Origin: Lingula anatina
Taxonomy: Eukaryota > Brachiopoda > Lingulata > Lingulida > Lingulidae
DNA: 64,000 bases
Direction of reading: 5' to 3'
Assembly: GCF_001039355.2 (NCBI RefSeq)
Contig: NW_019775805.1
Coordinates: forward strand, 1-64,000
The number at the start of each line of letters is the position of its first letter. Positions within the stretch are counted from its first letter, which is position 1. A program made the position numbers and the translations under genes. A model generated the notes under the pieces. The model had not been told where the DNA came from, made no database searches, and saw nothing but the letters and a program-made list of their open reading frames with translations. Shown here piece after piece: positions 26,521 to 64,000 of the stretch.

Positions 26521-28019
26521 CTGAAATATGAACAAAAATATCATAAGAACTTCTCGTTAAACATCTTATTATTTATAATGAATAATGTTTATCCCTGTAA
26601 CAAAAGCATTAAGTGTGCAGTTATTGCTCGGTATTGTTAACTGTATGCCATTTTGTGAACAAAATCTGTGATAAACAGCGTGCTTACACGAGCTCGGACC
26701 TGATCCCGCACATGAGAATTGCTTAATTTTAGATACTGCAAACTGAGAATGGGAAGAAAAACATCAAATCTTATTTATAGAACAAAAAAGGCATAAAAAT
26801 TTCTTTGAAATAAATGATAAACAGAATATCATAATTAAAATAATAAAATATTAGTTCAACCATAATTTGTCCAAATTGACACAAAATAAAAAACAAAAGA
26901 TTTATAGTAAATTATCCTTTAAAATTCTCACTTACCCATTTTCATCCACTGTCGCAAGCCAGGTTGATTTCTGGTGACACAGAGAAAGCAAATGCTACCA
27001 GTAATGCGGGTATACGGAGGCACAAAAATATATCTCTTTACAGGTAAGTCTAGATAACAGGTTTTATTAGGAAGATTATAGTTAGGAGGCACAACCGTGT
27101 CTAAACACGCGTTCAGCTGATACAAAGACATAACGTTAGAACATTTCATGAATCTCCGACTTTAATATAACTTCAATTTTTTCTTAACAAGATGGGTTAT
27201 ATATAAGTGAATTTTGTTAGTCATCCAGTAGAATAACGGATAATAAATAATGAATGATACATATAAATAACTCTGATACTGGAACTTACATTTAGCAAGT
27301 GACCGACGTTGCGGTCTCAATCTGAGAACTTTCACTAGGTTAATGATCTGAATGGACTGGCCATCTTATGCCACACGGCTAGGAAATATCACCGGTGCCC
27401 TGTCCTATATATGCGAGAGGTCTTCTGTCTTGTTCAATGTTGGATTTTCCAGCCGTTTCCAAATAGCTTTTTGATGCCACGTAGTTCCAGTTTTTTCTCT
27501 TCACTTTTCTAGACCAACAATGAAGAATGAACTTACAAGGTTTGGTAGAGCGTGAGGGAGGGGGCAACTGCTGCATCCTTTCAGAATAAAATGTTTCTTC
27601 GGTTGCATCTGGCTCTCCGACTGGAGGTCTGTACACCATTTGTCTCCAGGAAAGTTGTGCAAAACTAAAAGCTCACAAACCACATTGAGTTTGGAAAGTT
27701 CCTGACGGAAACCCATAAACACATTGTCAATGACAGAATTTAAGTAGAAAAAACTAAAGAAAGACGGTGACAGGTCGCGTGCACGAGCTGCCAGTTACGT
27801 TAATTCTCCTATATCAACATGCCACCTGTCGTTGCTCCATCGTGGATTTGCTGTTGGGGTTCACTCCATATACATGTACAGCCTTTGGCCTATACTTAGC
27901 CGCCAGCAAGGCAATAAGCACATACCCCTTGTCAGAGTTGGGGGGGAGGAGACACAACTCTTGCCCAAGATGTTCACTTAGGTTGGTGAAGGAACCAGAG
28001 AACCCCCCCCCCCCTTTTC

Positions 28020-28265
28020 GAATATTCCTCTAATGTTATCAGAATGTTTCGAATGCTGTCGGAATGCCGTGATAATATTTAGAATGCAGTCATAGTGCAT
28101 TTAGAATACTATTCAAATGCCATTCGATAATTTTCCACTTGGAATGCACTTCGAAAATTTTGAGCATGAGCAAAACATTCGGGCCAGCCACGAGAATGGG
28201 TAAAAATATTTGGAATGCACTCAGAAATTTTAGAATGCTCTTCGAATATCCAGAAATTTCCGACG
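28020..28265. repeat. Cluster of GAATGC words
   Basis: About ten copies of GAATG(C/T), often as TTCGAATGC or TTGGAATGCACT, occur in about 240 bp at irregular spacing. Function unknown; possibly the subterminal part of a DNA element. Confidence 0.55.
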
Positions 28266-29605
28266 GCATTCTTGTTCATTCTGCCCCTAGGGCCTTAAAT
28301 TCAGTTCTTTTGAACCACACATTTCCATCACACAACATGAACAGGTAGATCATAACTGAATCCAGTATATTGTTTTGAACCAATCAATTCAGCTAAGATT
28401 AACCATTTTGGTCAGTTACCAGTAACTTATTGAAAGCAACTGTATATAAACCGTATATAAACGGTTGTAATTGAAGTAGTCATATCTAGATATGAGAATG
28501 TATTGTTTAAAACTAACAGAAATGTTAGCCGTTTGGACCAACTGGTTTTGATACAGTTAGCTCAACGGAATATTTATTGGATGTATATTGACAGAGTGAA
28601 TCGTTTTATACTGAACGTACCCTGTACTTTCGGTTAAAGGGATAACAAATGTGCGTATTTTATCCATATTTCACAAGAAACACAAATCATAGAGATTTAA
28701 TAAAATTCTATCTTACGACAAAAATGGTGGTTAAAGCAATAATTTTGAAACTTGTGCTTGCTATCACATCACGTGACCTACATAGATGGCTACACTCTGT
28801 TATAGTATCTAAGGAGAATATTACAAACAAATCAAACTTTTTAGAAAAAAACATGGACTAACTATGAATGTCGGAATGGATTTATAAACCATAAGTTAGT
28901 ATGGGAACAATGTCCTTTACCCCAGGAAAATCCATTTTGGGGCCAAAATGAACAGTTGTTGATCCTTAAAGTTTAACTGATCAGTTTTAAGAGTGTATTG
29001 ACTTGTTTCTTAGCATTAGTGTGACATTTCTGGTTATTTGATTGTATCATCTTGCCTTGTACTTGCCTATTTCTTTACCCCGACTGTGACCCAGAAGTGA
29101 AAAAAATATATGTATTACGATAATTTTTTAATGGCATTTATAATTATCTGTTGGATTTTGCAGCCATTTTGTAAAACCATATATACCTATAATTTCAAAA
29201 GTTGCAAACAAAATAGTACCTAAGACAGAGAAAAACATTTTATTTGTGTAATGAGCTCTACAATATGTCTGAAAAGCGAAATACTTGAATATATTAGCCA
29301 ATTGTAGCGAGAATTGTTATTTAATTGTTATTCCGCTAACTGTTGGCGGCCATTTTGGATATATAAAAAGTATAGATATGCATATAAACAGGGGTTTAGT
29401 TAGGATAAAGCAGTGGTAAGAGGCAAGGTAATCTATGCCAGAGTGTTTATATTCACGGAAAATGCAATTTTGGATTTATCATGTTTTAAATGTAGGCATT
29501 TATCTGTTTTTTTACTTTAAAAACCTCAAGGCAGTGCAAGAGGAAAAATAAGTTATGTTGCTATTTTGTCCAGGTGAACCCTTACTATGCTTTGGGGATA
29601 TGTTC

Positions 29606-51670
<22,065 letters not shown>

Positions 51671-51678
51671 TTGGAAAC

Positions 51679-54600
51679 CTGAAAGAAAATATAATGCAGA
51701 TTTTTGTTACTTGTACGTAAGAATTGAATCTGAGAAAAACCACTTATATACAAAATGGGCATAACTTCATCAAAAATAAACCGATCAAGATAATTTTCGA
51801 ACTTGAGCTGAACATTTGTTCTATGAATCTATCCTGCAAGTTTTTAAGCAAGCAGTTATTTGAATAACGATAGATAAAATATGCTGTAAAAAGTCTTGGA
51901 AAAAGTGTCTGATCATGCTGATTTTGAAACTCAACCTGTATTTCATGAACATCCATCAGTTCTGTAAATTTGCAGACAAAAAGTAAAACTATTTTCATTT
52001 TATTTGTAAAACGGTGGAAAAAATATGCTAAAAGCAAGCAAAAAACGGACAAACTTGGAAAAATGGTTCGATCAATCTGATTGTCGAACTCAACCTTTTT
52101 TTATGACTTAACATTAGTTCTGTAAGTTGGAAGACAAAAGGTCAAATAGTTTTCCACTTATCGTTACACTGAAAGTGCACAGCGATGACACTAATATGTT
52201 TAGACACATCTGACACATCATAAAAAAAAAACTTTTTGATCAAGTTGCATGCCATATGTATATATAAGGCACGATCCCTTTTTATGAAAAATGCCATGGA
52301 TAATTTTCCCTTCTCAAGGTTAAGGATACTGTAAGATTTTGCCAAAAGCTCCTTATTTACTAACTTACATTCTTTTGGATAGCAGATAACTCTTCTGTGT
52401 TCTTTGATTAAATTTATTAACATATACAAATACCATGTTATGGGTGACGTCATAATAGCAATTGTGGGGTAAAAATAAAAACTTTGGTGTGTCAAATTTT
52501 CCTTTGCCTCCACAAATGGCGTTTAAGTGCCAATTTCATGACACCATTTAGTACTCCAAAACCCTGCCAGCGATTTTTTAAAGGCCTCGGTTCAGATTTT
52601 ATTATTAATAATGCAATTTAATGCCTTTGTTAAATGTAAATCCGTAATAAGGAGCTCATAACTCTATAACAAAACCATTTAAACCAAAATGTCGGCAAGG
52701 GATTGAAGCCCATAGACCATTGGTAAACTATGCGAATTTTCGTGATGAAATCTTGTTTATGGATGAAGTTACGCCCAATACCAATTATTATTTCACCTCA
52801 AAATAGAAAGGCGTTAATTTGACAATAAAAGCTTTGAACTGCTTATGCTTATACATAGCAACGAGAAATATGAACGCTGATATTTAATATCATCGAGTAG
52901 TTTTTATTGTTTTAAATCAGCACGAATGTAGGTGCATTATTGAACAATTAGATGCAGGAAAAACATGTTCGGTATCTGGATGATCCAAAACTCTTACAGT
53001 ACCCTTAATGCTTCATTTAAACAGAGTTCTCATCTTAAATGTGTTTTCAAACTTAGATTTTATCTTTGTAATCGTTTTTCTAAAAGTCCAGGCTGTGCTT
53101 AAACAAACCCACGCTTTTAGACTTTTCTTATTACACGTGACTTGCCTTGTGATATAAAATGAAACCAATGTTCTTCATCAATGGTCGTTTCCAGTTTACA
53201 ATTCTGTAAACGTACACACAGGCAAAGTATTGCTCTCAAATATCTACACGTATTAAATATACATTGTTCTTTCAGTAAATTATAATTATCAAAACATTGG
53301 CATTATAAAATGATGCAATTAACTCTGAAATCAAAATTGGATTTGGAGTCACGATAATTGCATTCTACTTTACATCATACGTTCAACTTTATACGATAAA
53401 TTTATTTTACTTACTGTTCAACGCGCAAAATATGATATTTAACTTCTTCCGACACGATGTCTAAAGTCTGCTGAAGTGACCCTAGTGGATAACAGTGAAC
53501 TATTTACCACTGCTTATGGGGGTCTTTATGTTGAAGACATCCGTTTTTATTCCTCATAGAATAATAACAGGTTCCTTTTTCTTAGTTTAAATTGTAAATC
53601 AACTTTTTAAAGTTAAAAAAATGGCTGGAGTGGCCGTAGTAGACAACGGTGGGTTATTTATAACTGCTTAAGGAGGTCCTTATGTGATAGATATGTATTT
53701 TAATTCTTCTTGGAATAATAACAGGATCCTTTTACTTAGTTTGAATTGGAAATCAACGTTTTAAAATTAAAATAATAGCTGAAGATGCCGTAGTAGACAT
53801 TAGTGGATTATTTATCACTGCTTAAGGAGGTCCTTATGTGGAATACATCCATTTTAATTCTTCTTGGAATAATAACGGTTTCCTTTTTACTTAGTTGGAA
53901 TTGAAAATCAACTTTTTAAAATTAAAATAGCAGCTGAAGTGGCCGAAGTAGACATCAAATGATTATATATCACTGCCTCTGGAGATCCAAATATGGAAGA
54001 CATCCCTTGAAGGGATTCTTGAAAAAAAACAGTGTCTTTCTACTTAGTTTGAATTGTTCATCAACTTGGATGACAGCCAAAAGAGCTGTCGACAGGTGCC
54101 ATGACTTGCGTGGACAGTTTTGGTGCATCGACCAGTCTACCTATCATGCATTCATTGGCCACACCGTGTTGGGTAATGCTTCTCAAGCGATTTTATATCA
54201 CGCCAAGATTGTCAGATATTGAAAGTTTTGCAACATTGATTTTATCTGACTGTCGACACTAAATGAAATTGAATAAAATTGTTCTCGTCTTTCTAAAATT
54301 GATACTAATGTTGTGGCAGGGTAAAAAATGGCGGATTGTGCAACAAACGTCAAAAAATGATTTTTAATGTTGCTCAAAAAGCTAAAAGGTCGATTTACCA
54401 TGTACTTGTAATCCACCACACTATACGATTTTGTATACAATTAACAGTTAGAATAGATTATGATGCATCAATTATAAACAGATTAATATCACACCTCGGT
54501 ACACAAGACACTACTGAAGGAGTTCCAAGGACTCACTGGCATTTATGGCGAAATCATGACTTATTTTTTTAACTGAGATTCCAAAAGTTCACACATACTT

Positions 54601-56025
54601 CATTCATTAATGTCTTGTCAATGTCTATGCCTTATACTTAATGTGTTTTGTCTATCCTGGATATTTCCCTAATTGAAAACATTCAGACATTCCACTTGGT
54701 AAAGATGTATTGAAATCAGCTCTTTAACTTGCATAACAGGAGTCCTCTGAATATTCTGATGTCCTCCGTTGAGCGTCATTTAATTTTATTGCTCTGTTCT
54801 CGGATTTTAAAACCACTTCAAAGCTTTTATCATTTTACCATGTTTCTTTCAAAATTTTCCTTAAACATCTGTTTTTTCATTTTATTTATCAATAGTAAAA
54901 ATAATGATGATTATATAAAAACAGGGTCCTGGCTTTATTAAAATGTAGTGTATGACCATTTGTTTGAATAAAATTATTCTAGTTTAATACATTTTTGCTT
55001 TAATTATGGTTTAATTATAGGTATCAAGTCCGTACATATGTGTTGGAAGGTGTGTCCTGTTACTAAAAACATAAAAGAATGATGCGACAAGAAGCACTGA
55101 GATACATCCAAAGGAATCTATAATCATTTTGACATAAAACAAGTATTTAATAGAAATTGTCATAAAAATGAAACTGCACACTGCTACCTCATTAAAATTA
55201 AAACTTGAATGCCTTAACAACTGCATTACCATTAATGGTGATATATTTACAGCAACATAAATCTGTGGTAAAAATTAGTGTCAAAATGTTACCATTATCA
55301 TTGTAAATATATTAAAAACCTTGAACATTGCATATTCCCCTACACAAAGGCTGCATAACAACTTGTAAGACCCTCTTTAACATCCCACTTCTGCCATGTG
55401 TACTCAAGTGTAGATGATGAGTGAAAAGAAACAACACTTGTACTGAAGTGTACTGCATTTTTATTTCATAAAAATTATATTTTAGTTCTAGCCTGCAGAG
55501 GAGCCTATCTAGTATATAAAATGTACCACTTTCACAGCATCCTCCCTTCCATTACAGGGTGCTTGACATGCTACCTTATAAGTAACATTATGCTCTTTAC
55601 ACTCATTAAGTATTCTACTTTTATTTAGGAGTAATCCAACTCCTAACACATTAACATATTACGTCAACATAGTGTTTCCACTGCATGACCTCAGTGTTAA
55701 ATGCTTTCAGTTAAATTGTTTCCCTCGCATTAGAAGAACGTGGTTATTTTCCACTGAAAAGACGACACTTTACTACAATGTTAGTTTCATCAACTACCAC
55801 CAGATAGGTAACTGACCTTCAACTCCAACTTCACTGAGGTAAAACACCTATGTCACTGAAATCAAAGACCTTCAAATTTGGCAATGTCACTGACGTCAAC
55901 AGTTATGAACTTTACAAATGCCACCGAGTTCAACGGCCTTCAACTTTACCACCATTTTTCCAGTCCTCTATAACCATTTACATGTAAAAACCTAATAAGA
56001 CACAAATGTTGTTGTGCTGTTGATA
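51679..56025. repeat. Intergenic duplicated block between SRCR-2 and METTL3
   Basis: 51680-53000 has no recognised content. 53030-55080 matches 21840-25020, and 55166-55960 matches 25428-26170 and 1-720. No conserved open frame. The METTL3 3' UTR should occupy the part next to 56026; AATAAA-type signals on the minus strand exist near 55620 and 55460, but I cannot tell which is used. Confidence 0.7.
53455..54075. repeat. Minisatellite, about four units of 145-150 bp
   Basis: Units share GCTGAAG(T/A), GTAGACA, ATTTATCACTGC, GGAGGTCCTTATGT, TTTTAATTCTTCTTGGAA and TTAGTTTGAATTG. Paralogous array of about two units at 22275-22560. Confidence 0.8.
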
Positions 56026-63155
<7,130 letters not shown>

Positions 63156-63686
63156 GTTGGAGCGTTTGTAATTCACAGTAAGGTCAATATAATTACCTAA
63201 AACTATGATAAACAATAACAGTCAAGAGGTTTCGGCTACACATGGGCGGCGCCATCTTTATTTTGCATGATGGTAAAAATCAAAATCACATCTAACGCAA
63301 TGTGCCACTGCGGTGTCTGCGGTATCTCTTCATATTTCCAGACATTTTTCAGTCACTTTTGGGAAGTGGTCCAACGACAACCCTAAGTAATAGAATTAAT
63401 GATTGACCTCTTCCTTCTTGCAACCCTTGACCGCCAAGTGGACATCAAACGTCTTATGGGTTGAAGGGAGAGAATATGTCGACAGTAGATCTACAGTGTG
63501 TTAGTTGAGAAGCGGTTGTACACTTTCTTGCGTGCTCAAAGGAACGTTTTTAATTAATCCATTATAAAGCGTTGTAAATAATTGACGAAAGGATACAATT
63601 ATTAAACTGTTAGTGGTAATATTAACTCTTAAACCGATTTCTTATGGTGTTTCCAGTCGAATGTTTCCACTTCACAAGATAAGAAA
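63156..63686. promoter_or_regulatory. Putative bidirectional promoter METTL3 / unknown gene
   Basis: The two start codons diverge with 531 bp between them. Minus-strand AAGATGGCGCCGCCC (63244-63258) resembles the YY1 initiator motif AAGATGGCGGC and would lie in the METTL3 5' UTR or at its transcription start. No TATA box is obvious. Promoter function is inferred from gene arrangement. Confidence 0.5.
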
Positions 63687-63818
63687 ATGTCTAGTGCATT
63701 AACACTGCCCGATGACGTCATGATCGATCTTGGTCCGCCATTTGTAAAGAATAGTTCCAAAGGAAAACGGGCACTTTTTCAGCAAATTCAGAGAAAATGG
63801 AAGACCCAAACTCCTCAG
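63687..63818 (+). CDS. First coding exon of an unrecognised gene (partial)
   Basis: ATG at 63687 opens 44 codons (MSSALTLPDDVMIDLGPPFV, then KNSSKGKRALFQQIQRKWK) ending at a strong donor CAG|GTAAAG in phase 0. Codon use looks coding, and the composition (acidic and hydrophobic start, then basic and amphipathic) is not random. I do not recognise the family. The remainder lies beyond the window; 63819-64000 is intron. A CRE-like TGACGTCA lies inside the exon. Confidence 0.55.
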
Positions 63819-64000
63819 GTAAAGTCACAAATCGTCTCCAGTTGATTGCGATTGTAAGGTTGGATTTGTTGCAACGATATGTTGTAATTTAACGCTGTGC
63901 AGGGAATCATTTTTCGCCGAGCCTTGTGACGTCTGTGGCAGGTATCGCGACTGGGCGCAGTGATATTGGGAAGTAGGAATACACTAAGCGCCACTGACGA

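Larger units (their letters stand above)
25428..29300. repeat. Segmental-duplication copy B (METTL3 3' side to SRCR 3' side)
   Basis: 25428-26170 matches the METTL3 downstream region 55166-55960. Near 26255 the homology jumps to 56910, so METTL3 exons 15 and 16 are absent. 26400-26570 matches METTL3 exon 14 and its flanks. 26550-27010 and 27776-28020 match copy A (3480-3960 and 4930-5175), and 28990-29230 matches 5540-5770. 27150-27770 shows no family I recognise. Confidence 0.75.

Noticed and set aside
27379-27639. 86-codon minus-strand open frame in the SRCR-1 / SRCR-2 spacer
   Set aside because: It has a fair composition but no recognisable domain, and an overlapping frame of similar length exists; not supportable as a gene.

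Overview
This is a 64 kb piece of an animal nuclear genome, AT-rich, with spliced genes, GT-AG introns and many transposable elements. Multi-SRCR secreted proteins, APE-type LINEs with a 2A-like N-terminus, a Penelope-like element and Tc1-like elements point to a marine invertebrate. A lophotrochozoan such as a bivalve is my best guess, but an invertebrate deuterostome is not excluded. All three complete genes lie on the minus strand.

Layout. (1) 1-5.8 kb: intergenic; a decayed copy of the segment that lies downstream of METTL3, plus local tandem duplications. (2) 5852-18690: SRCR-1, a signal-peptide exon plus 8 group A SRCR domains, each encoded by an exon pair (884 aa by my splice model). 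(3) 18.7-29.6 kb: intergenic; TIR elements, a block homologous to the one upstream of SRCR-2, and a fossil METTL3 exon at 26459-26520. (4) 29606-51678: SRCR-2, a near-identical signal exon plus 9 SRCR domains (998 aa). Its introns hold three copies of one TIR element, a Tc1-like element, a decayed LINE that itself carries nested insertions, and a Penelope-like remnant. (5) 51.7-56.0 kb: intergenic, homologous to 21.8-25.9 kb. (6) 56026-63155: complete METTL3 (m6A RNA methyltransferase catalytic subunit), 16 exons, 551 aa. (7) 63687-63818: first exon of an unrecognised plus-strand gene, head to head with METTL3 about 530 bp away.

How it fits together. The window is a tandem segmental duplication of roughly 24-33 kb period. 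Each unit carries one SRCR gene and the 3' side of METTL3; only the right-most METTL3 is intact. SRCR domains are two-exon cassettes (phase 1 / 2 / 1), so whole domains can be gained, lost or skipped without changing frame. The distinctive C-terminal domain is shared by both genes, while the central domains expanded separately. The likely role of the SRCR proteins is secreted recognition (DMBT1-like innate immunity or mucosal function), inferred from the family. Two single-N positions are flanked by near-identical repeats and look like assembly artefacts. All exon borders were read by eye from splice signals, phase consistency and homology; none is confirmed by transcripts.
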